64,000 bases of DNA from Cladobotryum mycophilum (taxonomy: Eukaryota > Ascomycota > Sordariomycetes > Hypocreales > Hypocreaceae): assembly GCA_036429605.1 (NCBI GenBank), contig CM071590.1, positions 3,472,001 to 3,536,000 of the forward strand, written 5' to 3'. Under the pieces are notes generated by a model that had not been told where the DNA came from, did not search any database, and worked only from the letters and a program-made list of their open reading frames with translations. Below are positions 34,333 to 44,574 of this stretch, piece after piece. How positions within the stretch are numbered: the stretch's first letter is position 1; each line of letters opens with the position of its first letter. Both the position numbers and the translations under genes were made by a program.

Positions 34333-35949
34333 TTAAGTGACTACCGAGCAACGAGGGGGAAATGAAATTCTGTTTCGTCTTATTGTGTGGATAAGCATGT
34401 TGAACTGGAATGGAGGGCGTCTTTCAAGGCGACTGTTGGACACATTGATTATAGATGGGGATATGCAGCGTAGCTGGATGGGGGCGTAATAGATGAATGA
34501 ATGGTTGAGATTTTGTCAGAGGTGGTGTCAGACCCTGATTACGCAGTCCGTGATGGTAGAGGTGTGGTGTTTGTTGAATCGGTGGAATCCCACCGCCGGC
34601 GATGTCCTTACACAGGCCTGCCGATCAATACTGCTGACGCGTACATGGTCAGACAAGGCTGATGGCAATGGTGGAGAAGCCGAGTGGACCAGCGCAATAA
34701 GTAATGGATCAGTTGGTACGATCTGTGATGCTGTGGGGACACCCGAGATGTTCGTTACTTGTAAGCGGCCGCTGAGTCCAAAGCATGGGCGTCCGAGTCT
34801 GACGGGTTGTTCTGATCATCGGTGCTGACTCGGTAGGTTTTCTGGAATAGGGTTCGCAAAGTCATGCCGCCAGTAATGTTTGCTTTCATGACGGAGGTTG
34901 CGGATGTTGATGGTGTTGAGGGGGATGTAGGCCTAATGTTGTGTAGAAGCTCGTAACTCCTATCCCCTAGAACCCACGGCGTTATATCGAAACTGTTTAG
35001 TTTGGGATAAGAAACGTAAGCTGCACCCGTAGGAGTTGTGATGCCTTCGCGTGCTACCAAGTGAAACACGGGCAAGAAAGAGCTGGAAAGGCATGGACGG
35101 GTTGATAACGTCTCCATACGCTCGTGGTTTCCTACACCCCTCGTATTCCTTTCATCTTCTACTTTATCAACATTTGATTGCCAAATCCGGGCTACCAGGC
35201 ACATTACGGTAACACAGCATCGGTTGGCCCGCCTGACACGGAAATAGCAGGACATCACCCAACAGCCCATAAGTTCAGGACCTGGCTTTTTTGTAAACCT
35301 CGTCATGATTCAGGAACGTCAAAGTCAAAAAATCAAAACATGGATCGGGAATTAGTAGACTTCGGAGGACGGAGATGGGCTTCGTCAGGGATAAAACCCA
35401 TCGACGCTTTCTCTCTGGCAAGGTTCATGAAGTTACGTGGAGTGATGATGGGGGAGTTGATATCTGATCGACCGGTATGCACGGGGGTCCCAACGTGCTG
35501 GATGACACGCCTCAACGTGGTGACAAGGATACAGGTAGTTTTGATGTTCGTTGTGGAGGCGTAGCAACGATTCTGGTAAGAGAGGAAACAGGGGGAGCGT
35601 GTGCTTCGGGTGAGAGGTGAGCACCTGGAACGTTTTGGGTTTGTTACTACTTGTATGTAACAGGTATTCTAGGGACGGATGTCAGGTATTGTTTAGTCTA
35701 ACCTTATGACTAGGAGGAGTATAAATGATGATATAAGGTATAAGACTGTATTTGCCAAGGTCTATTTTTTAATTATCTAAAGTGATGCAACACTCTCTTG
35801 TGCGGACACCCCCGCCTCTATGTAAAATACCCATTCAGGAACTGTATCCAACATTTGCTAATAGAATCAAATATACTGCCCCAAGATGCTAGGTGCTATA
35901 TTAAAATAGACCTGGTGAACAGAAACGATGCCAAGGTTCGCCTTCCCAT
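34333..35949. other. intergenic region at the left border of the gene cluster
   Basis: No supported gene. The minus-strand frame at 34755-35306 has no domain or splice-plausible partner. Composition is ordinary. I place the cluster border somewhere in this gap. Confidence 0.5.
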
Positions 35950-37777
35950 TTAAGCTTCATGTTGTCGATGAGTGACCCTTGTTGGGATTCGGAAGACTGA
36001 CATGGCTACCAATGCTATTACGCCCCATACACAGGCGACAAAATAAGGTAGGCCCGTCCCAGAACCGCCTATTTCTATACCCTTGCTTAGAAGCCAACCA
36101 AATGCAGGTGTGGCTACCATGCCGACCAAGGTATTCGCGGTTGAAATGACCGTATTCAAGGTTGCGATTGTATGTGGCTCAACCACGCTGTTGAGCACAG
36201 CGCGAAATAAGGGGGAGTATCCCTCGCCAAGGCTGCCGATCACAAGAGAGCCAATGAATGTCCAGGGTACCGACGCGGCGGCGGCCATGAGACTGCCGAC
36301 ACTCAGAATGATGACAGATGTTCGGGCCAGGAGAAGATCTCTCCTCAGGGGTTCGAAGCCAAAGCGATTTGCGAGAAGATTGGATAATAGCGGCAGGAGA
36401 AGGAGGAAGACCGTTATAGAAGTCACATCGCTAATGGTGTAGACGTACGCGGCCTAGCAAGTACATGTCAGCCTGCTTCTCCCTTTTTTGATGAAGAGGT
36501 GTTTGCCTGGAGGCGGCATTGATCGTCTTACCGTTGACCATTCCCAGTTAAACTTGAGTGTGATGTACTGAAGGAGATTAGCGATATGCGAAGCTCTGAA
36601 GCTGGTACAAACAGCAAACGCAAATACGAATAACATGATGTCCTTGGAACCAATGATAAAACTCCAGACATGGGTCACATCGTTTTTTACGACGGCCCAA
36701 ACCTGTTGAATCAATTGCCGATGATCCTTTTTATTAGAATCTTCGTCGTCTGACAACGGTTCCTCGGCCCGGTGTTGCTTGTCTGCCCGTCGACGGAGCT
36801 GGATAGTCTCCGGAACAAAAACTGCCGCCGTGGCAGCCACAGCCTGTGCACCGTAGGCCATCCACATTGGGATCCAAGGGTTCACCTTCATGAGCGAAGC
36901 AGCCATGGGCTGGTCCATGAGGTTTGATAATAGGACCACGGCTGTGATTCGAGAAAAGACGATGCCTCGCTCAGCAGGAAGAGTAATGTCGGTGATGAGT
37001 GTGTAAATAACGGCGTTGGCAATTAGCACGCTTCCTCCAACAAGGTGCAGGAGGCTGGGGAAGAGCAGACACCAGATGGAGAAGACGCTGGGGAAGAACA
37101 CTTTTCGAAAAGGGGAGAAAAATTTGTATCAGAAAACTGAAGCCGGCTATACACACTTGAAGAGGTCGGGGACTTACATATGAGGAGGGTGAGAGACTGG
37201 TTCAGTAGACCTCCGATTAGGGCCAACATCAGAACGGGACGGCGGCCATACTTATCAGCGATGACGCCGTAAGGGATTTGTACAAACAAGGCTGTTGGTT
37301 TCACAATGTAAGCACATTGTCATTCAAATGGATGGCATTGGCTGTTCAAATACAAGTCAAGAGGTCCGAGAACCCGACCCAAGACCTCACCATGGCCAAG
37401 GTTTTCTGCACGTTGGCGGTTTTACAGAGCTCATCACGATTCCCCGGGATGGATAGGATATTTTCGGGGTAGTATTTGCGGCAGATGATATCCTCCATGA
37501 TCATTTGCAGGGGAGCCAAGCTCACGGTGCCGTTGAGGTTGAGGAGGAGGAGCATGACGATCGACAGGGAGATGACCAAGCGCCGGAGCGACTCGGGGGC
37601 CACAACCTCGACGGGTTGCCCTTCCTCATCTCGATTATCCAGAAGGAGAGATTCTTCGTCGGGCGAGGAGGTTAGCTCATCGTCAATAAAACTGTTGCTG
37701 ACCGAGTCGACTCCGAGCTGGACACGGCCAGAGCCGGAGGTCTGCCCACCTGCTTGCGTTGTGTCATAATCCGGCAT
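35950..37777 (-). CDS. MFS transporter, four exons
   Basis: I model complement(join(35950..36453,36532..37100,37178..37291,37354..37777)), 536 aa. Introns are 62, 77 and 78 nt. The first donor is GTATTT (not the nearby GTGAGG), because only it joins LAMVRSWVGFSDLLT to SLFVQIPYGVIADKYGRRPV in frame; a CTTAC branch site lies before the acceptor. IPYGVIADKYGRRPV is the conserved MFS loop between TM2 and TM3, and about 12 membrane segments are visible around a central acidic cytosolic loop (near residue 300). The N-terminus (about 65 residues) is acidic and cytosolic. It resembles fungal MFS transporters of metabolite clusters and probably exports the product or an intermediate, or gives self-resistance. 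It is the leftmost cluster gene. Confidence 0.88.
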
Positions 37778-38418
37778 CGCTTCCAGTGGTTCATGCGAAG
37801 CATGGAGTAATCAAGGTCAGGAATGTCCAACTAAGTCGGAACAGGAGCATAGGTACGTGTAGGAACAGGGGATATGCGGAGGGGGTGGTGCAAGCACGAG
37901 TCCTTTTATCGTTTTGGGGCCACCCTAGTCGCCCTCGTCCCAAGGCCTGGGGGTCGCTTAAGTGGTGGGCGTTGGAGATGGGGGCGAGGCGGTTACGCTG
38001 TTTATTGATGGTAGTCGGTGTTTTTTAGGCGGTGGTGATTGGGCGAGATAAGACGGAGAGGAACGAGGAACCTGCCCCGTGAACATTCTGACTCACTGCC
38101 GGTGAGCGATGGAAGAATATCCCCAAGAATAGGCTGCATGCATCCACAAATGTACGGAAAAGGGAGGTTGCAGGTGATTTGGGAAGGAAGACGGTGCGCT
38201 ACCGTGATGCTGCTACAGTGCATTCGTGTAGGGTAGCCTTCATTTTTCTATAGTAGCCCGGGTGAAATACTATTATGGGCTACTTCACGTGCTAGGTGTC
38301 ACCTGAGATATCTAATCACGCGGTGGAATGGAAACAAACATGCGCCTTTGAGCACTAGAAACGCAGTGAAGACGTATTGACCTAGCGGCGTGTTTTTCTT
38401 CCATTCCGTGCTCACTTA
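37778..38418. other. intergenic region between MFS and O-methyltransferase genes (left part)
   Basis: It holds the MFS promoter. A short inverted repeat lies at 38252-38284 and a MITE begins at 38419. No gene is seen. Confidence 0.5.
38252..38284. repeat. short hairpin, AGTAGCCC / GGGCTACT arms
   Basis: Two 8-bp arms separated by 17 nt. Function unknown. Confidence 0.5.
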
Positions 38419-38672
38419 AAATTACGACCCAAAAGTTTAGCAACACTTTATAGTACACCACGTATATACAGCAAAAAAATACATACAGATATAAAATTGA
38501 ATATAAAATCATATACTATATATAAAATATTATAATTTATAAATCTATTACTTTTATTTATTTATATTTTTGAGAATGATATTTAAAACATCATATAGTT
38601 TTTACATAGCCAAGCTTTAGTAGTTTAAAGTGACATACTGCAAAGTGTTGCTAAACCTTCGGGACACAATTT
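38419..38672. mobile_element. MITE-like element with TA-flanked terminal inverted repeats
   Basis: The left end (AAATTACGACCCAAAAGTTT, then AGCAACACTTT) matches the reverse complement of the right end (AAATTGTGTCCCGAAGGTTT, then AGCAACACTTT) over about 35 bp with few mismatches. A TA dinucleotide flanks both ends, as for mariner-type insertions. The 254-bp interior is very AT-rich and codes for nothing, and several TIR mismatches are of C/G-to-T/A type. A non-autonomous element degraded by RIP is the likely reading. Confidence 0.7.
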
Positions 38673-38824
38673 TACCCACATCTACCCGCTCGTGCCCATA
38701 GCTTGGTATGTACAGAGCTTGCCAGTGCTGTGCTACCCTGTACATGCTTGAGCACTTACATCTAAAGCAGGCAGTATTGCTTGGTGTGCCCTGTCCCCAT
38801 CACCTCTGGTTGGATCCAATCCAA

Positions 38825-40258
38825 CTATTCCGCCGAATATACCCAGGATAATAAACTAGTGGCACTCCCTGGAGGACAGGATATTCCTTGGAACTGCAGT
38901 CGCTCGCTACAACGCTCCACCAAGTCACGTAACTGTTGCACGGTTCGCTCCTTACCCGAGAACATCGAGAACATGGACACGTCGTATGTTCTTAGGTATT
39001 TCTCCATGTAGGGAGATGTAGCTCCTGGTTCTGGCACGACAATATCCATGATCAGAAGCTTAGCCCCAGGCCGCATGGCTGGGATCAAACACCGCACGAT
39101 GCGTTCTGCGTCCGCATCCGGCCAATCGTGCAATACCTGACGAAGAAAGTATGCATCTGCAATAGTGGCTTGCTCCTGAAAGAAGTCATGCGCCTGGAAT
39201 GAGAGGCGCTCTGCGTGCGGAACTGTCGGTAGAGAGGAACGACCTCGCTCGATAACTTCGGGCAAGTCTTGAACTGTGATGCGAATCTCTGGGAAATTCT
39301 CCGCAATGATTAGAGAGGCGTGCCCAAGGGAGCCACCTACCTGTATCGGCCAGCAGATTAGACAAAGAGCGACACGAGAGAGAAAGAAGGGGGTTGAGAA
39401 GAGGAAGAGGAAGAGGAAGAGGAAGAGGGTGGTGACGTACATCAACCAAAGACCCGATCGAATGCCAATCATGAGCAACCAAAATATGTTTGAGGAGATG
39501 AGATGGAAAAGTCCCCAGCGCCTGCATCGTAGAATGGAACCGCGCACGCTGAATCGGGCTGCGCTCTAGAATGTCCCAGATGGTGGGCCGGTTGCCTTGA
39601 TTGTTAGAGTCATGCTGGAAAGCGAGCGAAGTTGGGCCATCCCTGATATTCCGACCAGAGGGATCCAGACGAAGTGAGTCGGCGAAGAAGGAGTACGCTC
39701 GCATGTCGACATCAAACAGAAACCGAGCCGTATCGCCCGCGGCGGTGTCTCGGAGGAAGACAGCGGACATGGCAGTGTGTCGAACAGCACCAGACTCATC
39801 CTCGACGAGAAAGCCTGCCAGAGCGGCCAAGCGCACCAATCTTTGTAGCAATTCCGGTGCGACCTGAATGGCGCCGGCGAGCTCCTCGTAGGTGATGGAG
39901 CCTTGCAAAGGCACCTTGTCCGGCACTTTGAGCTGGGTCAGAGCCTGGATGGTGCCCATCTCGATCCCCTTTCACAATGTTAAGGTCGCAACATCAAGAG
40001 AAGCGGATGGACGGACCGTACCGTGTCGGCAAAGCTCGCGAGGCATCCCTGAGGTCCCCTGGCCAGGCGCAGAATCTTCTCAGCCGCAGCGATCAAAGTG
40101 CCTCGGGCTTCGAGCCCCTTTGACGTTAGGAATGAGAGGTCAAAGGGTGAGTTGTCTGGGAGAAAGGTGTAATCTGCGTAGCCGGCTTCATCCAGTTCCT
40201 GGGCGAAAGCGTCGGCGGCATGACTGAGTTCACCAAGTGTTTCCCGAATTGTTGACAT
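38825..40258 (-). CDS. SAM-dependent O-methyltransferase, three exons
   Basis: I model complement(join(38825..39340,39441..39968,40022..40258)), 426 aa, introns 100 and 53 nt. The domains are an N-terminal dimerisation region (GSITYEELAGAIQVAPELLQ, then LVRLAALAGFL) and a Rossmann methyltransferase domain. Motif I, LVDVGGSLGHA, spans the second splice site. LRQVLHDWPD carries the likely catalytic His (about 326), and MDIVVPEPGA and the C-terminal substrate loop follow. It belongs to the fungal plant-like O-methyltransferase family (Methyltransf_2), which methylates phenolic or enolic hydroxyls of secondary metabolites. The 100-nt intron contains a polypurine microsatellite. Head-to-head with the methyltransferase at 41116 across an AT-rich island. 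Confidence 0.92.
39397..39428 (+). repeat. (GAGGAA)n repeat inside an intron
   Basis: Five GAGGAA units lie in the second intron of the O-methyltransferase gene. On the coding strand they give a pyrimidine-rich tract. Confidence 0.8.
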
Positions 40259-41115
40259 TTTTGCGGGTTGTTGGGCGGTGCTTGACTGCGGAGATTGCCT
40301 GTTTTCTTATATATGAGAATATTATGTCCCAGCCTGCAAGACCTGGGCAATGATCAAGATGGGATCACTGAAGATGACGAATATACAATGTAAGTTGTAA
40401 ATTACAAAACTGTATAAACTACTATAATATTTTACATATAAAACATCACCTAACCTGTATAATATAATAGAAAAATCACAAAAAATAGGCTTAGTTATAT
40501 TATATAGTAAGCTTATTCAAAACATATTAAATCTTAAAACTAAATAAGGCACAAGGCCTGTATCTCTCTAAAAGCATTTGATCTGTAACATTTTAACTAC
40601 ACACTGATTAATATTTTCTTTCTCTACACCCCTTTACTCTCTTTCTAACACTAGCTTTTAATAACTATTTAAATATTTTTATTTATTTTCATATCAGAGG
40701 TATAAAAATGCGTTTCTACTTAAGCCATAAAGTATAGCTATGTGTATTAAAACAAAAATAATAGTATATATATATATATATAATTAACTCTAAATTTTAT
40801 ATACTAGTATTTTTTTAAACTCTTATTTTAAATCTTATATAATATATTCTCTCACTTTGCCTGTGTAGGATTATAGTAGTGTATACGACTAGGGCTGTAA
40901 ATAAGACAATAATAATAATCTTTCCCACCTTGACGGACGTGTGCAGGCTTAGTATGGCTGTATACCATCGTGCGCGCTTGTGTTTTGTAATAGAGCTGAT
41001 TGCGGGGTTCGAGAGCTTTAAAATCTTCTCGCTTTGAACGGTAGCTAATTCATGTTCATCTTGCTACTTATCGTGCTTGCCGCTCAAACTTCAGAGGAAG
41101 ACGAGAACCGCAAAC
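40259..41115. promoter_or_regulatory. AT-rich bidirectional spacer between two methyltransferase genes
   Basis: Positions about 40380-40920 are strongly AT-rich with TATA- and TAAT-rich words and a (TA)n run near 40769. No coding capacity is seen. It looks like a RIP-degraded remnant inserted in a divergent promoter. The proximal 100-150 bp at each side have normal composition and probably hold the core promoters. I could not find clear terminal repeats. Confidence 0.55.
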
Positions 41116-41997
41116 ATGGCCGTCGTTGAACGCGACAGTGACTATTATGATTCATCCTACCTTGCCGACTACTATGAGTCGTTATGGACTGACCATGCGG
41201 CACTCGAGGACATAGCCATCTACTGGGCTTTCTTCAAGGACAGGGCTTTGTCGTCGTTGTCGTCGTCGTCGCAGAATCGAGTTGACGGCAAATTCGTCCT
41301 TCTCGACGTGGGCACGGGCACGGGCCGTGTAATACATTCACTCATCGACAAGGCTGTGAGTGACGCCGACATGTCTCTCGATGCCATGCTGTTCATCGGC
41401 ATGGACAAGTCCCCCTTCATGCTCGAACAGGCACAACGGACCAAGCAGCTTCCCCACGAGGTTCACGCCTCCTGGTTTGTTGGCACTGCCACCGCATTGG
41501 AGGACATAGCCTCGCTTGCAGATCCTCATGGAAAGGTGAATCTGTTACTCTTTACCTTCAGCGGCATCAATCACCTCCACCAGCCGGGTGAGATCGACCA
41601 ATTCTTCCTGTCCGCGCGGCGTGTCTTGCTGCCGGGGGGACTGGCCCTGGTGTCGGTATGTACGCCGCTACTGGACGTCGAGGGGGACAGTGTGCCAAAT
41701 CCATATGGCCTGGTTAAAGAAGTCAAGAGCAAACGGCTCGAGGGCATTCTCTATCGCGAATGGGGAACGGGCCAGAAGATCGAGGGCCATCTCTTCACCA
41801 ACTCTCTCAAGACCGATGTTGTTCAAGTCAGTCCAGACGGCAGTGAGCTAGTGATTGAGCGCAACATTCACAACATTCCATTGGCGCTGCTGACTCGGGA
41901 TGGACTGCGAGAGAGCGCTGCGGCGGCCAAACTCGAAATCATAGAGGAAAGGTGCATACGAGACGAAGTTATATTTGTGCTTAGGGCGGTGGGCTAA
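41116..41997 (+). CDS. class I SAM-dependent methyltransferase
   Basis: A 293-aa single-exon protein starting at the ATG at 41116; the open frame begins earlier at a TTG. Motif I, LLDVGTGTGRVIHSL, at about residues 62-76, is the SAM-binding loop; IGMDKSPFMLEQAQ is the acidic-loop motif. FTFSGINHLHQPGEIDQFFL, then ARRVLLPGGLALVSV, are motifs IV-VI. The N-terminus (YYDSSYLADYYESLW) resembles small-molecule methyltransferases of the Methyltransf_25/31 group, which often act on N, O or C atoms of metabolites. A Ser-rich loop (SSLSSSSQN) sits before the domain. Acceptor atom unknown. It is a different fold class from the neighbouring O-methyltransferase, so the product may be methylated at two chemically different sites. 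Confidence 0.85.
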   Translation: MAVVERDSDYYDSSYLADYYESLWTDHAALEDIAIYWAFFKDRALSSLSSSSQNRVDGKFVLLDVGTGTGRVIHSLIDKAVSDADMSLDAMLFIGMDKSPFMLEQAQRTKQLPHEVHASWFVGTATALEDIASLADPHGKVNLLLFTFSGINHLHQPGEIDQFFLSARRVLLPGGLALVSVCTPLLDVEGDSVPNPYGLVKEVKSKRLEGILYREWGTGQKIEGHLFTNSLKTDVVQVSPDGSELVIERNIHNIPLALLTRDGLRESAAAAKLEIIEERCIRDEVIFVLRAVG

Positions 41998-42155
41998 ATG
42001 GCTCCAACCGTGATTTGTAGATAGATATGGATATATACTTGATATGAAGTGCCAAGAATATGTTTGATGACACGCACGATAGAACATACGCAGTCTTGGT
42101 GCAGACATGGCCCCCATATCTGAAGAAAATCCTGCCTAATCCTGCCTGATCCTGC

Positions 42156-42532
42156 CTATCGCGGGTACGAGTGGAAGATCTTGGAGACAATCTGCCACTT
42201 CCCATCTATCTTGACCATGCCCAAAAAGTCGGTGTAGTCTGTCTCGGGAGGGTTCATTTCAACTTCGGTCTTGACAATTGCCGTCGTCGGAGTCATGGCA
42301 ATGACGTCTAGATGAGCCTTGATCTTGTGGCCCTCTGGGGACTGGTCTAGGAAATCGAACAGATTGGAGATGGACCCCCCTTGAACTCCCCGTCGACGTA
42401 GCCGTAGATGCCTCCGCCCGGGTGGAATCCTTCCTTGGCCCTCTTGGAGCTGCCCTTCTCCATGGCTTCCACGTAGCAGTAGGCTGTGGCGATGACGGCG
42501 TCATACTCCGAACCGGTGATGTGCTTTGCCAT
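42156..42532 (-). CDS. NTF2/SnoaL-like small protein (putative lumazine-binding family), frame broken once
   Basis: Reading through a C6 run (42375-42380) with one extra base gives a continuous 125-aa protein. It opens with MAKHITGSEYDAVIATAYCY and has VEAMEKGSSKRAKEGFHPGG, then GIYGYVDGEFKGG. The second half carries VIAMTPTTAIVKTEVEMN, TDFLGMVKIDGKWQIVSKIF and ends HSYPR. This layout is the cone-shaped NTF2-like fold of the Lumazine_bd_2 / SnoaL-like group. Members without a catalytic metal act as cyclases, isomerases, hydratases or chaperones for reactive intermediates. In the uncorrected sequence the protein stops after about 60 residues. Divergent from the PhyH gene. Confidence 0.75.
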
Positions 42533-43396
42533 GATGGCTTTATGTGTGATGTATGGTTGTCTGTGGGCAAACGCAAGGCAAATCTAGTCGGCGGCAACAA
42601 ATTGACTTGTGGAACACAGTTGCTTGGGTTTGAGGCTCCCCAGAAGAACAAAAGACAGAAGACAATTTGAGCTGAAAAGGGGCCTCTTTTCCCTCCTCCT
42701 CCTCCCCCCTCATCCCCCTCCTCTCTTCGTGGCCAAAGATGGGAAAAGGCCCTGTCCGCTCTCTGTCAATGACCATCCGCCCGTACTAACCACACCCAGC
42801 CCAAAGATTTGTCCGTAACCCCCCCCCCCAATCTCTCTGGTCCACTCCGTCATGCATGGAGCTAACTCGACCGTTCCCCCTCATCCCACACCCCCTCCGC
42901 ATCTCCTTTATCTTCTCGGATCCGACACCCCTCCTTAATTTTCCGACATGTCTCATTTCGGGTTATCCCGGCCGGGTTCCCCCCATATCCCATGCTGCGG
43001 GGTAGATGGACCAGAGCGGGGGCTGTGACCCGCAGGGTGAAGTGGAGGGTTGGGGGGGAGGATAGGGGGCTGCATTTTCTTGACCCGGCGAGTGTATCAC
43101 ATGAATGTATCTATTACGTTCCAGACAGGCGGTAGTGTAAGTCGTATATGCAATCTAGGGCACCCCAGTCTTTATCACGTAAGACTTGCTGAAGACCCCC
43201 ATACTCTTCTTTTCCGCCTCGATCAATTACGTGATAATCTATCAAAATGCTCCTTATCTCGACGTTGTGGTCGTGGTGGGTTATTATTTGTCTGGTGCTT
43301 ATGCACGTATAGACATTCCGGCCGGATTTGGATTGTGGTCTGTCTTCTCCCTAGGGCTAAAAAAAAAATACTTGCTGTAGTCGACGCATTCTGACT
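42533..43396. promoter_or_regulatory. bidirectional promoter region, NTF2-like and PhyH genes
   Basis: About 860 bp separate two divergent cluster genes. The 5' part is pyrimidine-rich (CCTCCTCC, C9 run). Two CCGGCCGG palindromes are present, near 42968 and 43318, the second only about 75 bp before the PhyH start. They could be regulator sites but no factor is known. No gene is seen. Confidence 0.5.
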
Positions 43397-44317
43397 ATGG
43401 AACGCATTCCTGCTTCGGCCGGTCCAGAAGCTATTTTCGAAGCCTTTCGGAGAGATGGAATCGTCGTTATCGAGGGCTTCCTCACTCTAGATCAGGTGCA
43501 GCGATTCAGCAGCGAGGTTCAGCCCGGGCTGGACGAGCTGACTGTTGGGGCACCCAAGAATGATGAAGCTGTTCAAACGGCCAACATCATGGACGAAATG
43601 ATGGGGGAAAAGACGAAACGACTGGGACAATTGGTCACGCGGAGTGCCGTGTTTCGTCATGAGTTCCTAGAGCATGATCTGATGCATGCGCTGTTGGAAA
43701 AGGTCTTCATAGAGGGCCCGATGGATGGATACTGGATGAATGCCAGTGAGGTCATCGAGATCGCCCCAGGAAGCAACGCGCAGCCCATTCATCGGGACCA
43801 AGAGCTCTACGATGTCTGGAACCGTGCCGGATCCGCGATGCCCGAGGCGATATGTAACTTCCTCTCCGCCCTCACGCCATTCACGGCCCTGAACGGGGCC
43901 ACTCAGGTCGCGCCGGGCACCCACCGGGATTTCACGAGCGACCATCTCCTGGACCAAGGTTTCCAGGGGCGTTCCGACCTGAAGACCATACCGGCCGTCA
44001 TGAGCCCCGGCGACTGCATCTTCTTCTCCGGCAAGATCCTGCACGGCGGCGGTGCCAACCACACAGCGGATGAGTTGCGCCGCGGCCTCGCCATGAGTTT
44101 CATCAGGAGAATGCTGACGCCGGAGCAAGCTCATCCGCTCTCTGTCTCGCGCGAGATTGCGGATACGATGATGTATCGGGGCCAGGCGATGCTGGGCTTC
44201 CGGAGCCAGTGGCCCGTGATCAAAGGGGTACCCAATTTCTATTGGACTCACCAGGGTTCCGAAGTTGGCGGCCACATTGGATTAAGGGAGAAGGCGATTG
44301 GCAGTGTTATGCCGTGA
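43397..44317 (+). CDS. PhyH-type Fe(II)/2-oxoglutarate-dependent dioxygenase
   Basis: A 306-aa single-exon enzyme of the phytanoyl-CoA dioxygenase family. The facial triad is visible: H132 and D134 in PIHRDQELYDVW and H216 in GKILHGGGANHT, with R228/R229 in LRRGLAMSF as candidates for the 2-oxoglutarate carboxylate. Length and spacing fit fungal enzymes such as FtmOx1 and AsqJ, which hydroxylate, desaturate, epoxidise or form endoperoxides on secondary metabolites. The C-terminal GVPNFYWTHQGSEVGGHIG is typical of this subgroup. Probably cytosolic, acting as a tailoring oxidase. Convergent with the kinase gene; the 257-bp spacer between their stops shows nothing. Confidence 0.93.
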   Translation: MERIPASAGPEAIFEAFRRDGIVVIEGFLTLDQVQRFSSEVQPGLDELTVGAPKNDEAVQTANIMDEMMGEKTKRLGQLVTRSAVFRHEFLEHDLMHALLEKVFIEGPMDGYWMNASEVIEIAPGSNAQPIHRDQELYDVWNRAGSAMPEAICNFLSALTPFTALNGATQVAPGTHRDFTSDHLLDQGFQGRSDLKTIPAVMSPGDCIFFSGKILHGGGANHTADELRRGLAMSFIRRMLTPEQAHPLSVSREIADTMMYRGQAMLGFRSQWPVIKGVPNFYWTHQGSEVGGHIGLREKAIGSVMP

Positions 44318-44574
44318 ACTTTTTATACATCTACATATCTACATATCGACGTGTGCGTATAAGAGTTGGGTTGTCTGCACCTTTTAGATATGCTGAGTCA
44401 GTGAGGACTGGAGCAAAGGTTGTAGCTTCGTACAGTAAATTGACCTCTCTATACAATATCAAATCCACAGTCGTGCATGTTTTAATCGTGGAGTTGGGCC
44501 ATATGTACACCAATAGAGTAAGACTTGAAGCTCTTTACCGCTCACCTTACGGAATAGTAAGAGGTGGAAGCCTG

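Noticed and set aside
37354..37391. GTGAGG at 37390 as first-intron donor of the MFS gene
   Set aside because: A strong-looking donor, but it is out of phase with the next exon and would remove conserved residues before the IPYG motif; GTATTT at 37353 fits.
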